Source: Rhizopus arrhizus | Lineage: Eukaryota; Mucoromycota; Mucoromycetes; Mucorales; Rhizopodaceae | Direction: 5' to 3' | Length of the DNA: 64,000 nucleotides | Assembly: GCA_024220505.1 (NCBI GenBank) | Contig: JAKZZE010000008.1 | Span: 620,001-684,000, forward strand | Shown: positions 1 to 11,373 of the stretch, one piece after another | Layout of the letters: every line of letters starts with the position of its first letter | Numbering within the stretch: the first letter of the stretch is position 1 | Notes under the pieces: generated by a model | What the model was told of the DNA's origin: nothing | The model's database searches: none | What the model saw: the letters and a program-made list of their open reading frames with translations, nothing else | Translations under genes and position numbers: made by a program

Positions 1-343
1 ATTTCCTCTGGTCATGTCCTCTCAAGCCTTTATTGCATGCGGTATTCTCAACTTTTGGCGTTTACACTAGAAGTTTGTGTCTGGTGAAGTCCTTTTTTGG
101 CGTAGTGAAGTAGCAGCCAGAACATTCCTTCTGTTTAGACGTACTAACAAGAAAAGAAATGATTCAGGAACAGAATGGATATGAAAAAAAAAGCTTGCTT
201 CGCAGGCAATATTATGTGCACTTTTTAGGTTTTATGAAACTGAAGGGCTTATTGAGTGTATAGTAAACGTATGATTGATATTATCATAAATAGATGAACG
301 AAAGTTAATAAGTATAAGCAAATAAATTTTTGACTTCAGAATG

Positions 344-908
344 TTAAAAGTGTTCTTGAGTATTTGAGCCTTCATATATCCTGAAATATCCGTCGACACG
401 TCCCATGTCAAAGCACATTTGCCAGTTCATTCTCCTTTGTGCTGGCTTGCATTCTTCAACAAAGCCATTTGCCCCCTCCATACTATTTTTTAGTTTCTGG
501 GTCAATGGGTTCATAATAAGTTGATAGATGTGTTTCTGCTTGTACCTGTCTATATTGTTTGTGGTAATTTCAAAGGTTCCGGCGTGAAAGAAATGAATAG
601 CTACTAGGAATGTTTTTATATGTTTCAAAGCAAAGCAAACCATCACCCACGTACATTCACCCTCGCTTTGGGTTAGCCATATCCTTTTCTGATGCTTCTA
701 GTATCCTTTTGTAATGGTTGTAATTGTTTTTGCAGACAGCCAGTAGCACATCAACAGCACTTTTTCCATTGTGTATCTCATGGTCAAGAGCCACTTTCGT
801 AATGTCATGCAATATATATATTGTCGAATATCCTTGTGCTCCAAACCAAACAGTGAAACTTCTTGCTTCAGGCACCTGAAGGAAGCCGGAGATTGTCGTT
901 TCACTCAT
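344..908 (-). pseudogene. Hypothetical protein remnant, two overlapping frames
   Basis: Two adjacent minus-strand open stretches (908-657, beginning with ATG, and 646-344) look like parts of one protein of roughly 185 residues. The second frame is open upstream of position 646 and overlaps the end of the first, so a single one-base shift near 670-660 would join them; a short intron is an alternative, but I found no donor/acceptor pair whose phases fit. The upstream part is mixed in composition (FLQVPEARSFTVWFGAQG); the downstream part has NNIDRYKQKHIYQLIMNP and ends in EGSNTQEHF. I see no signal peptide, membrane segment or familiar domain. An AG lies shortly before the ATG, so there may be a further exon upstream. 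I do not recognise the family. It may be a broken host gene or a decayed repeat. Confidence 0.35.
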
Positions 909-2758
909 GGCACTAGTGATGTAGACAAATCAAACTTCTTACTATGAATACATTTTTGGTTACAAGTGTATTTTTCCAGTGTTTAAAAGGAGATGAAAGG
1001 ATTTGACTATGATAGTGAGATTAATGGGAGTATAAAAAAGATACGAGAAGATTTTAGCATATGGGTGGCGCAACTTTTAAATGTCGAGATATAAATCCTA
1101 TGGTGAAATCCATCACCTATAAGGAAATTTAGAGTCTACGGTAAAAATCAACGCATACATGTGCTAGATGAACATAAACATAATTTCATAAGAGTTGGCT
1201 TGCCTCTCGTAATCGTCATGTTCTTTCATTAAAAAACAACTAATTTTTTATTTTTAGTCATTTTGTATTTTCCCCAAGATTCTCTCATCCACCTGGTTGG
1301 TATCAGGGAAGCTTGATTCCCTTCAGACTTGGCACTAACAACTTCTTCCAGACTGTCCAATGTATATACAGCAAGGTGCTATATATCAATACATTGATTG
1401 TCGTTGATGCTATTTTTTTTTTTCGTTTTATCTTCAATACAAATAAATGGGATATCAAAGTCGGCAGTTTTCAAAATTTCTGAATAGAAGATACAAAATC
1501 ACATTTATTGAGTTCAACAGATCGATAAATAACATCGAAATTCAACACCATCATGTATAAAGAGTGCCGGCTATAAATTAAAAAAAATATAGTGACATGA
1601 AATGCAATTTATTGAAGTTGAATACTTACCACTGACAAGAATACCATGAACAGTTCCATGATTACTAGCAACATAATATATTGTTCATTATTAACTTTAG
1701 CTCACGCCCAAATCTTGAGGTTCACAAGTTCTAGACCCACATGTAGTGCAGAAAAGGCGGGTATTATACCGGTGTGCTATTGATAGGACTAGTCATAGCT
1801 TCATCAGTGTTATCAATTTGATTGATGATAATCATTATGTCAGACGAGGTAGGCTGTGAAATTTGTTCCATAATCCCATTGCAATTTGCAAATCATTTTT
1901 GATTATATCTACAAATGCTTCACCCTATGTAAAAAGAATAAGAAAGACAAGGTATCAGCAAGCTAGCCAAAGTCTTTACATGCAAATATGCCAAATATGT
2001 GGATTACGTATCTTTTGTCTAGAGAAAACAAACGTGTATCCCTTTCCAAAGATGATTCCCAAACTGCACAAATCTTAACCCGATCCCCACAGTCTGAACA
2101 GCCATACAGAGCTACAGCTGACCTGTACGTTGCACCGTAAAAACGTACAAATAATCACAAATGAAAGGGCATTCTAATTCTGGTCAATCTGGAATGTCAT
2201 CTTTCGTATGTACAAAGAACATAAAACCTGCCCCATGTACGCCTAGCCGCCCTGTCAGCCACCAGTATCGGTACAGTACTGAAAAAGAAGACTTCCATGT
2301 TATGACCATAGTCAACATGGTATGGTTGCACCTATGTTTACAATTTAGCCAAAGATCTTTATATGCAATGCATTAAATAATACTTTGTAGAAATAGTGAA
2401 GAAATGTTACATTCCAACGGATTATGTCCTCACATATTTTTGTTGCTACAATGATTTATTGTCCGCTTCTATAAATATATCATTTTCAGGACTTCATAAT
2501 CCAATTTCTTTCTGTTTGCATCACTCTTAGACATGTGTCTCCTATTATACTTCATAAATAAAATAAATTATTTATTTACAAAAAAAATTATAATACAATA
2601 TATACAAAAAAAACAACAAGTAAACGCGGTAGTAGCCCCTGAAAACCATATAACATATTACTTTAATTTATAGTCTGGTATGCATGGCAGGAACATTATG
2701 CTTATCTCAGGATCTTTTAATTTTTTGCCTTTTTTGCTATTGCAATTCATTACTTAAC
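909..2758. other. AT-rich stretch with no supportable gene
   Basis: Open frames here are short and use AT-rich codons typical of chance ORFs. I see no RNA gene, no terminal repeats and no family I recognise. The part at 1860-2380 is less AT-rich than the rest and could be very degraded coding DNA, but no frame stays open and no motif supports it. Confidence 0.5.
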
Positions 2759-5058
2759 ATGCCTAGAAACAAATGACAAAGCGCTTCATCTTCTAGTTCT
2801 GAAGATGCAGATTAGCAAATTGGCGAAGCTGTACAAGAAATCAGAGGCGCACTCTTGGAAACAACAACAGAAATTGTTGTCGAGGATATATCTAATTTCA
2901 GAGCAACCCGCCTGAGTGCCGTATTCACAAGAAACCAAATCCGGGGAACATTTTCAAAGTATCCGAACCTTAAAACAGCACTTGAACGATTTACCTTCGT
3001 AAGTTAGACAACATGATACCAAAAAAGAGGAAAAGAAGCTTTGACTGATATTTCTTACAGCTTTTTGAACGAGATAATATTTTTGCCGGTGACTCTGATC
3101 TTTCTGTAGGTACAGTTATAATGTGCATGTCTGAAGTATTTCGACAAGTATAAAGAATTAAAAGAGAAAGAACGGTATCTAGTGGAGTGAGTAAACAAGT
3201 CAAATCGTATGCAACTGAAATTTCTTAACATGTACATATATTTAGCCTCGGTTCCAACAACATCGTTGATGTTACAAAATTATCCTCACAAAAAAGTCTC
3301 TTCACCAAATCTGACTGGAAATCGCTTAAGTGTAAGTTTAGCAAGAGACTTGACGATAACAACCTCATATTGGACCTGAACGATGCCAAATTGCAGGAAA
3401 TTGAAAAAGTAACTTAGGAGTCCATTCTTCCTTTTCTTATTACATCCTTATATTTATTTGTAATCATTACTAACGTTTCAATTTAGCTAGCAAAGATTGC
3501 ACTAAGTGAAGCCCGGGAAATCGCAGGCAAATATGAAGCTAATCATAGAGGTGCTTCATCAACATTGTTTGATTTTTACTATGAATAGTAAGTACTTTTT
3601 TATCCTGTTCCCTGAAAGTTTCTCATACTAATTTCGTTAATAGTTTGAAGGTCCTCGAATTTAAGAAGTATGTGTTTCGAAAAGATATTGATATCACTAA
3701 AACAGTCATGATTATGAAGGTCTGGGGTCCTTTAATTGAATCGATAATGAGAGACATGGGCAGAATAAGGCTGAAGTGGTACATGGGAGGAGGGGGAGGT
3801 GTCGTGTTTGGTCATTAATGATGTCTTTATTTATTATCTTATTATTGATCTCAGTCCAGCCTACGTCAGACAATACAATTAATAGTCAGACGATATAATC
3901 CAGACTTCATTCTAAATTATTAGTTCCTTGGCGAGAATATGCTCTCAACTTAGTATCTACATTTGTTTATTTTTTATTTTTTTTTTTTTATTTTTTTTTA
4001 TTTTTTTTTATTTTTTTTATTTTTTTTTATTTTTTTTATTTTTTTTATTTTTTTTTATTTTTTTTTATTTTTTTTTATTTTTTTTTATTTTTTTTTATTT
4101 TTTTTTATTTTTTTTTATTTTTTTTTATTTTTTTTTATTTTTTTTTATTTTTTTTTATTGTTATTATTTTTATTATTATCATTATTTTTTATGAGTGCAG
4201 TCACTTGCACGTATGAAATAAACACATTTTACACAAAAAAAAATATTATCAGTTCCTCTCCTTTTTTCTTACTTAATAAATAATAGTTGTTAGCTATTGA
4301 CTTCTTACTGTTTTCATATTATAACTACCAAATATCTCAGGTGGGCGATCAAAGTCATCATGAGCATGTATTAACACAAGATTATCTACAGAGGGGAGAA
4401 ACAATAGGTGATTCCGGAAGCTTGTCTAAATCAGGCTTCAAGGTGGCCTTGCGGGTGGTACGAGACGTTATTTCAAAAACGAATAAGCGCAAGGAAGAAG
4501 GTATAGCCAATGCCGAAATAGCAAGATTGGACGCTTCCATTGGAAAGATTGATGGTGACCGGTGTAAATTGTTGCTGGAGAGCAAATGTGTCTTAGATAG
4601 GTTGATAAATGTGACTCATGATGACACAATTGTTGTTTGTGCTCTGCAACTTGCGGGTAGTAACATAGATATATGAAGAATACTTCAATAAAGAGGACTC
4701 TAACGCCGTAACAATCGTAGGTCTGCAAGCAACATTATTTTCCTTGGTGCTCGAAGCAGATGGGTTGTACGTCGGTATAAAAGAAGCATCAGCCTCATTG
4801 CCGACAAGTGATTCTGATTTGAAGAATCTACGGGAAGTGTATAACGTCTTGTCGGCGTTCAAGGTAATATAATATAATGTACCATGGAACCATGGCGAAT
4901 CTGCAATGCTAACAAATTTTTCTGTTTAGATTGCTGCATGTGCAACTGCTGACTTATCTTTGCGCCAAAACGTACCTGCTGCCACAGAAAGGGTACAAAA
5001 AAACGAGAGAAACGTGTATCCCTTCAAGAGGAAATCACCACGTTCATCATCTACCTGA
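2759..5058 (+). pseudogene. Broken multi-exon gene, resembles a Mucoromycota-expanded hypothetical family
   Basis: Reading from ATG at 2759, exons can be followed as 2759-2998, 3061 to about 3107, 3246-3406, 3488-3588, 3644 to about 3790, 4341 to about 4862 and about 4930-5058, most with fungal GT...AG borders. Visible segments include DLNDAKLQEIEK, KVWGPLIESIMRDMGRIRLKW and, late, LVLEADGLYVGIKEA. The W-PLIE...RLKW segment followed downstream by a GLYV segment is, from memory, the pattern of a large hypothetical family in Mucorales genomes; its function is unknown to me. Defects seen: TGA at codon 6, TAG at codon 19, and a one-base frame change near 4655-4675. The intron between about 3790 and 4340 is swollen by a T-rich microsatellite. 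The two nonsense codons could come from CGA and CAG by C-to-T change (inference). Exon ends after 3061 are approximate. Confidence 0.5.
3969..4160 (+). repeat. (ATTTTTTTT)n microsatellite
   Basis: About 20 near-perfect copies of a 9-bp unit, one A followed by seven to nine T. It sits inside what appears to be an intron of the broken gene at 2759-5058. Long all-Phe/Leu/Ile open frames across it are artefacts of the repeat. Confidence 0.9.
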
Positions 5059-5163
5059 ATATTTTTTTGTTTAAATAATTAAAGTAATGCTTTCTTCTAG
5101 GTCATCGTGTTGTCGTTAACCCTTACAATAAGGCCATTGAAAAGTGATTATAAGTGCGCAAAT

Positions 5164-5499
5164 TGTCATGTTTTGACATGTCAATAAGATACAGTCTTAT
5201 CATTCTGGACTAAATCTTTACAAATAAGTTTGAATAAAAATAGAACCTGATAATTATCACTGCCCTAAACATCCAAGTTTCACTTTCATCTCAACTGTTG
5301 ATTATTAACATCAGTTTATAGTTTTTCTTATACATGTCAAATCATATCGGTCGTAACTATTTTTTGTCATCTAATCTCAGGTCTTACTCAACTAATATAA
5401 ATAGCCTTGAAATCTTTCTTTAATAAAAGTATTCGACTTTAGAACTATTGTTCGGTCTCGTTAATTCTTTATCTTATTTTGAATACTTAAAACACTTCA
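5164..5499 (+). mobile_element. Solo LTR, 336 bp (family S), empty-site copy
   Basis: Begins TGTCATGTTTTGACATG and ends ACACTTCA, so it has TG...CA termini, and contains a TATAAATA box and an AATAAA-like signal (5396-5430). The same sequence occurs at 9402-11373, where it is split by a Tc1-like element, which fixes both ends. Flanks are CAAAT and TAAAT, a 5-bp target duplication with one mismatch. No internal region or coding sequence is attached. Orientation was taken from the TATA and polyadenylation-like signals. Confidence 0.75.
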
Positions 5500-6580
5500 T
5501 AAATGTTTTCTTTCAATACCACAAAAATCCTTCATGGTTATTACATTTTATATGCTCATGTAGCCTTTAATAATACACATTTACGAAACATACCAAAAAA
5601 GATATAGTAGGTGAAAAAAGTGTTGCAACATTTTGTATTTACCTTAATAATTTCCTTGATGTCATGTGAAATCATTCAAAAGTGTTATGCTCTGGTAAGG
5701 TAATTATCAAAATAGTAATAAAACCAAAAGAATGCTTTTTGAGACTGAACTTTATTTAAGACAATCTTAATCTTTTAAAAAGAAATCATTACAAAGTCTA
5801 CTATTTATATTCTTCTATCAGTTGGCGGGTAAATGAGTAGTTATGAGCGTAGATCCAATAATTGACATGTTTGATTGAAGAATGATCACTGAATCGATTA
5901 TGAAAATTTTTAATTCGTTGTTTTTATAGATCTTATTGTTCTTTAACTGATCTGGGAGAATTGTCCCGTCTTCATTGAGAGGAAAGATATATTTATATGA
6001 AATGCCTCCAGTCAGATCAAAGTTGACTAGGTACCTGATCCATTATTATTCATTTACAGAAATGATGAATAGTAAAGATCATGATTTATTTATTGTTCAT
6101 GTTTACTTTATAGAATGAATCTTGAGATATTTGCAGATAATGAAGTGAGAAAAAAGAAAGGAAATAGTACTTGAAAACTAGTGAATGAGTCTCTATGTAA
6201 CCTCTTTATTAGATTTCAAGACGAGAGAGAGAACCCATTTAATCAAACTACGCCTTTATATAGGAAATGAAATTATTCAGGGACCGAAGTGAGTTCAAGT
6301 TCAATTTTAGTATTGAGCTTGAACAATATAAACATTGTATATGAGCTTTTAAGGAATATGTAATAAGTAATATTATGTATTCAGTACTTGTTATTTCTTA
6401 TATAAGATCTGAGTAATCTCATACGAATAATAGTATTTAATGAGGTAAATACGACAAATCTAATTGTGATAGTTTTATATAAAAAGAAGAAGAATATATT
6501 TTATTTGATAAAGATTTAAATTAATATCTTTTATCAATTTTAATATACTTCTTTTAGTTGTGATTATTCAATGTCCGTTA
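5500..6580. other. AT-rich intergenic stretch, nothing identified
   Basis: No open frame of note and no RNA gene. Pieces such as 5740-5770 and 6190-6260 resemble LTR promoter/polyadenylation regions in composition, but no second copy in the window defines an element. Confidence 0.5.
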
Positions 6581-6637
6581 TGATCAGACGCTGTTTGTAA
6601 TAAACGAAGATAATAATAAAAAGTAAAAATAGAAAAA

Positions 6638-7936
6638 ATGACAGAACTTGACTCTGGGAATAACCTATCCTGGAGCGATGTAGTGGCTCGAGGCCATAAA
6701 GCCAAAGTCGTCACACCCATACAACGTCGTGATGTCACCAATGACCCTCGCGAGTTTACCACATCTAAAATAATTTATGAGATTCCCGACATTTCTCGTC
6801 TTCTTATAGCTCAAAAAGCTCAATCAATTGTCCAACAAACTCTGACTCCTGGCTCAGTTTTGTTCTCATTTCCAACATCTTTATTTGACCATTACACCCA
6901 GGCATACAAATGCATTGAAGATCAAATCGGAGCTGTACATGGCTTCCGAAACATCAGCAAATATGACCATCGTCGAAACCATAAGGAACTTTTGATCGAA
7001 GCTAAATTTCGAGAAGCTGTAAATACAGATAAAGCGATCATTTTAGGCATTACCCACAAAAATGTAGTGATCAAGGCAGCCCCATCTAAAGGGGACCAGC
7101 CCAAAAATCTGATTAGAGTGCAAATGGATCTCTTGCACATTCCGGAAGAAAATAAACTGCTTGAAGAACTTTTGCTCTCTCTTAGACATTATGGAAGAGT
7201 ATGTCAAATCAAACAATTCTTCTGTGGTGGCTATTTTGAAGGCAAACTGTCCGTGTTAATGGATGTCTCCACACCATCCGAAGATGCCCTAACTATCCGC
7301 CCACTTGACCGAATGCTCTATCTACCAGCTTGGGATACTTATGTACCTGCATCATTCAAGGGAGCCTCTCCTGTATGCTACTACTGTAGAAAATCTGGTC
7401 ATATTCGTGGTGCTTGTCCCTCTCTAGCCAAACGACTCTGCTCTAACTGTGGAATTAGAGGGCACACTGTGCGCTACTGCACTACACCACCTGTAACGGA
7501 ATCAGAGGAACTGGACAACTATCTTATAGCGACACAGACGACTAGCGAGAACAACACTTTTGAAGATGATATCATAGTTCATACACCTGAAGAAAATACT
7601 GAGGAGACAGAAGAATTGAGCACAGCGCTTATCATGACACTGGATGACATATCAGAAAATGATTCAGTTGATCATGAACCCTCCAACATGGAAGTAGAGA
7701 AAGTGCGGGAACCTTTTGATCCCCAATCACACAACGGTACTCTTGCCTCAAAATATGCACCATATGAAAGCGGTTTGTCCATGAAAGTAGACACAGAAGA
7801 AGAGATGTCAACCAACACAAATCATTCTGCAAAAGGAAAGCAACTCTTGACCAAACGTCACCGAATCGACACTAGAAGTTCTACTAAAGCCCAGCCATCA
7901 GGGGCATCTGTAAACTCTTCTGCCCTTAGGGCGTAA
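6638..7936 (+). CDS. LINE-1 ORF1, CCHC zinc-knuckle RNA-binding protein
   Basis: A 432-residue protein, expected to coat LINE RNA in the retrotransposition particle. Residues 1-240 hold a conserved-looking globular part (SWSDVVARG near the N-terminus). Two zinc knuckles follow at about residues 247-276, CYYCRKSGHIRGAC and CSNCGIRGHTVRYC, both CX2CX4HX4C. The C-terminal 150 residues are acidic (runs of E and D). The start is the first ATG after an A-rich leader. The stop TAA shares its last A with the ATG of ORF2 (TAATG). No internal stop is present, in contrast to ORF2. Two-knuckle Gag-like ORF1 proteins are known from several LINE clades; I did not assign the clade. Confidence 0.85.
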   Translation: MTELDSGNNLSWSDVVARGHKAKVVTPIQRRDVTNDPREFTTSKIIYEIPDISRLLIAQKAQSIVQQTLTPGSVLFSFPTSLFDHYTQAYKCIEDQIGAVHGFRNISKYDHRRNHKELLIEAKFREAVNTDKAIILGITHKNVVIKAAPSKGDQPKNLIRVQMDLLHIPEENKLLEELLLSLRHYGRVCQIKQFFCGGYFEGKLSVLMDVSTPSEDALTIRPLDRMLYLPAWDTYVPASFKGASPVCYYCRKSGHIRGACPSLAKRLCSNCGIRGHTVRYCTTPPVTESEELDNYLIATQTTSENNTFEDDIIVHTPEENTEETEELSTALIMTLDDISENDSVDHEPSNMEVEKVREPFDPQSHNGTLASKYAPYESGLSMKVDTEEEMSTNTNHSAKGKQLLTKRHRIDTRSSTKAQPSGASVNSSALRA

Positions 7937-7938
7937 TG
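7934..7938 (+). promoter_or_regulatory. TAATG stop-start overlap between LINE-1 ORF1 and ORF2
   Basis: ORF1 TAA (7934-7936) and ORF2 ATG (7936-7938) share one A. The same UAAUG arrangement is the experimentally studied coupling site of the silkworm LINE SART1, where ribosomes restart after terminating. Use of it here is inference. Confidence 0.7.
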
Positions 7939-9401
7939 AATCATAAATCAATACGAATTGCTTCTTTAAATGCTCGCAGCATTTTCAAAGAGGCTGACAA
8001 ACCAATACAAAAATCTTTCACTCACTATCTTCGTTCCCGTTCTTTACACATCGACATATTATGCCTTCAAGAAGTCTCCTCTTTTCGTTCTCAAGACCAT
8101 CTCACGGACGATCAGTGCCACTATTTCTCGTCTTTCATTTTTCCTTGATGCTCTACACTTCTTACAAAGCATTGTGCAATTATATGCATCAACCCTTCCT
8201 ACTCTCTCATCAATTGCTCAATATCTGTCGACTAACGTTGCATTACCGCATCAGTCATTGACTCTAACAATCAGCCACTATGCCATATTATAAATATTTA
8301 TGCCCCCGCCCAACCTGCTGAGCGGCTCACATTCTATGAATCTTTCCTGCTCCTCCCCTCCGTGGACAGTATGGCTGAGGATTCATGGATACTTTTAGGA
8401 GATTTCAACATCTCTCTTCAACAAGGATCCAGCATCAACCATCTAAAGATAAAACCATGGTATGACTGGTTGCAAACACATTTTTGTAACAATTTCGACA
8501 ATACTGCTCCAACATTCAATCGTGGCTCTGCAAACTCTACTATTGATTATATTTATCATCACCATTCTCTGGCGCCCAGGGTATCCAACGCACAACAGCT
8601 GTTTCTTCCGACATCATGGACTGATCATTGCTTACTTACAGTGGACCTGTTGGGAAACCGACAAGATGTTGGCCCAGGAGCCTGGCGATTTAATCCCACC
8701 TTGTTATCTGACAAGGAGTTTGTGGCTCTTATAGAACAAACGGTATCTCTATTTTTTAATTCTTTACCTAATGATTTTTCACTTCCATCTGCTAGCTATA
8801 ATACTCATAAACAGCAATGCTCACCACAAGATCATTGGGAACGACTCAAATTGCTCCTTCAACAAACAGCAAAGCGCTACAGTCATGGCTCCCGGGCAAG
8901 ATTCCAGAACAAAATTGACAAGTTGCAGCAAGCACGACTCCAGACTCAAGATGAGGAAACCTGTCAGCGGTTACAGACTCTAATAGACGAACGTATACGA
9001 GCTGACACACACCAATCTATGCTCCGATCTGCTACACGATGGCATGAGAATGGGGAACGTAATAACAAATATTTCTACCGCGTTATTCGTGAACGGCAGG
9101 CACAACAAACAATCTAGTCTTTACGTTGCTCTTCCACTGGGTCTACCTTGACAACCGTTGGGGACATTATCACAGAGGCTCGAAACTTCTATCAAAAGTT
9201 ATATACACCTGATGCCATTGATGTTGATGAGGTGAACAGGCTCCTGGATGCTATTCCAAATGAGACTAAGATTTCGAAGCAACAGGCTGCTGCTTTGATA
9301 TCGACACCTAAGGAGATTGACCTCATAGCTCTTCTCTCTCACTCTCCAGCGGGTAAAAGCCCAGGTATGGATGGTATACCTTTTGAAGTTTATAAGCACT
9401 T
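7936..9401 (+). pseudogene. LINE-1 ORF2, endonuclease and start of reverse transcriptase, three nonsense codons
   Basis: ORF2 starts in the TAATG overlap with ORF1 and stays in one frame to the break at 9401. Visible endonuclease (APE-like) motifs are IRIASLNARSI at the start, CLQEVSSF, IINIYAP, LLGDFN, STIDYI and TSWTDHCLL. A linker leads to NNKYFYRVIRERQ and to the first RT segment, GKSPGMDGIPFEVYK. Three in-frame stops interrupt it: TGA at 8146-8148, TAA at 8233-8235 and TAG at 9115-9117; there is no frameshift. Each stop could arise from one C-to-T change (CGA, CAA, CAG). The catalytic RT core, including the YADD box, is absent because the element is cut. Confidence 0.85.
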
Positions 9402-9450
9402 TGTCATGTTTTGACATGTCAATAAGATACAGTCTTATCATTCTGGACTA

Positions 9451-11080
9451 CAGTAGCGGACAAAACTGGTGCACAAAAATTAAAATCAACATTGTATCTC
9501 CGCCATATGTCTGCGACTTTTGTGGCGTATACCATCTGAAAGACAGTCCAAAATATACATTATGTTATGTAAACCGGAACTGTACCGGACATCCCCCAGA
9601 CGTAAGGTCATTTTTAGTGATTTTTTGCATATTTCAATTTTCGCCAAAAATGTGGTGCTTGTCTAGCCTTCTTTCAATTTTCCCCATATCTCTCCCGTTT
9701 GCTTTCAGATTTCACCGCATATTAGTGAATTTTAGTAGCTCTTAAAAAATATATAAAACCGTAGTTATTTTGTATTTCCCATTGAATCCCCCCTTTTGTT
9801 TTTACCCTATTCACTATAACAAAGTACTAGCCTTATATGTTTAAGAAAATAAGCAACTGTAAAAACGAAACTCTGAGATCTCGAATACACTTAGTTCGTA
9901 CGACAACAGGTATTTCTAGAATAACAAGAATCTCTAAATGGACAATCAACAGGAGAAAGAGGGAAGAAAGAAACTTAATGTCTTGTGATCATGAAGGTCT
10001 CCCGCTTTTAGTCTGAAAAGCTACTAGCTCAATCACCAACCTAAAGCTTGGACAAGGTCCGTTACACACAGTTTCCGATGCTCAGCACATTTTGAGGACC
10101 TTAAGATACAGTATTAGCAAATTGTCAGTCTGAAGGCACTGTAGGAAGCTAGATTTTGAGTCTGGAAGTAAGGAATCGAAGAATTTCATCAGCTGTATTA
10201 GCCGGAAAAAGCGATGAATGTGGTATCACGACAAGCCATTGTATACAATAGAGGACTGGAAGTCTGCTATCTTTAGCAATGAAACAAATATGAACATTAT
10301 GGATGCAGATAGTATACACTAATATTGAAAGCAAGTCGAGCAACCTGAGCGATTTTTTCACGGTGATCAAACAATGAAGCATGCTGGCTGCTCTGTTATG
10401 TTTTAAGGCTGTATTAGATATTGAGGACCGGAATATGTGTGTCAAGTATATGATGGTATAATGAACTCATAAATATACACATATATTTCGCTTACTTCAT
10501 ACCACAAAAGCCTAACGTATAGTGGTCTAAAACGTCGTAATCTCTCGTTTCAGTATGACAATGACACAAGGCACAAGTCGACGCATGTCACAAACTCAAT
10601 ATTTGATAACAGCGCTTCTGTGCTACAAGTTTAGCCGCCACTAATCCCGGCTTAAGTCCGCTTAAGCATGCCAGGTGGCAATTGATAGCAAAGGTATGAT
10701 GATACGACACAAGATCAAAAAGGGTCGATGATCTTTGGAAAAGAGTAGTTAAAGAGCCGGGTTCTTTTATTGAAAATGATATATACGCATATTATCAGCA
10801 TATGCAAAGAAGAACATCCGATGATATCAAGAGATGAGATGATTATATAAAGTCTAAGGTCTTAGCCACTTTTGCGGTTTTTAGAAAATATAAAATTTTA
10901 TAAATTCAAAGCACGCTTATCGCTCAGTTTTAACAATGCCATGCTTAGAACATACATAAATTACAATGACTAGTATACCCTCCTTCTAGTACAGTTTCAT
11001 GACTATTGCAATTACCATGAGCAGGTAATGGTAGTTAAAAGCTGAAAAAAAGTTTTGTGCACCAGTTTTGTCCGCTACTG
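9451..11080 (+). mobile_element. Dead Tc1-like element, copy 1 (1630 bp)
   Basis: Bounded by inverted repeats of about 28 bp starting CAGTAGCGGACAAAACTGGT and flanked by TA on both sides (9449-9450, 11081-11082). The empty site, with a single TA, is preserved in the solo LTR at 5164-5499. The interior carries a decayed transposase. A second copy, about 144 bp shorter, is at 41796-43281. Confidence 0.9.
9865..10865 (+). pseudogene. Decayed Tc1/mariner transposase
   Basis: No long open frame remains, but family landmarks can be read in order on the plus strand: a helix-turn-helix-like ISRITRISKWTINRRKRE near 9900-9960, TIEDWKSAIFSNETNMN (equivalent of the W...FSDE first aspartate box, with D changed to N), HAGCSVMF*GCI, FQYDNDTRH (second aspartate box) and, one base out of frame, PGLSPLKHARW in place of the PDLSPIEHLW box that supplies the third acidic residue. 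Many stops interrupt it. At least two of the three catalytic residues are altered, so it cannot be functional. It could only move if a related transposase acts on its ends. Confidence 0.75.
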
Positions 11081-11373
11081 TAAATCTTTACAAATGAGTT
11101 TGAATAAGAATAGAACCTGATAATTATCACTGCCCTAAACAGCCAAGTTTCACTTTCATCTCAACAGTTGATTATTAACATCAGTCTATAAAATTTTTCT
11201 TATACATGTCAAATCATATCGGTCGTAACTATTTTTGTCATCTAATCTCAGGTCTTACTCAACTAATATAAATAGCCTTGAAATCTTTCTTTAATAAAAG
11301 TATTCGACTTTAGAACTATTGTTCGGTCTCGTTAATTCTTCTTTATCCTATTTTTTATACTTAAAACACTTCA

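Larger units (their letters stand above)
6590..9401 (+). mobile_element. LINE-1: two-ORF non-LTR retrotransposon, 3' part lost
   Basis: ORF1 (two CCHC knuckles) is followed by an ORF2 with an endonuclease domain and the start of reverse transcriptase. The sequence stops inside RT, just after GKSPGMDGIPFEVYK, where the solo-LTR copy begins at 9402. The rest of RT is not found elsewhere in the window. LINEs usually lose their 5' end on insertion; here the 3' end is missing, so the loss came later through other insertions or deletion. The 5' border is approximate, placed before the A-rich leader of ORF1. Confidence 0.85.
9402..11373 (+). mobile_element. Solo LTR copy 2 (family S), split by a Tc1-like element
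   Basis: The outer parts (9402-9450 and 11081-11373) match the 336-bp solo LTR at 5164-5499 with few changes. Its left end joins LINE-1 RT; its right end directly abuts a Ty3-A-type LTR fragment. The flanks (CACTT and AATAG) are not a target duplication, so at least one side was rearranged after insertion. Confidence 0.75.

Noticed and set aside
3928..4283. Phe/Leu/Ile-only frames of about 100 codons
   Set aside because: Translation of a T-rich microsatellite.
10149..10445. 98-codon minus-strand frame, also at 42350-42583
   Set aside because: Antisense to the decayed Tc1 transposase; sense-strand family motifs explain the sequence.
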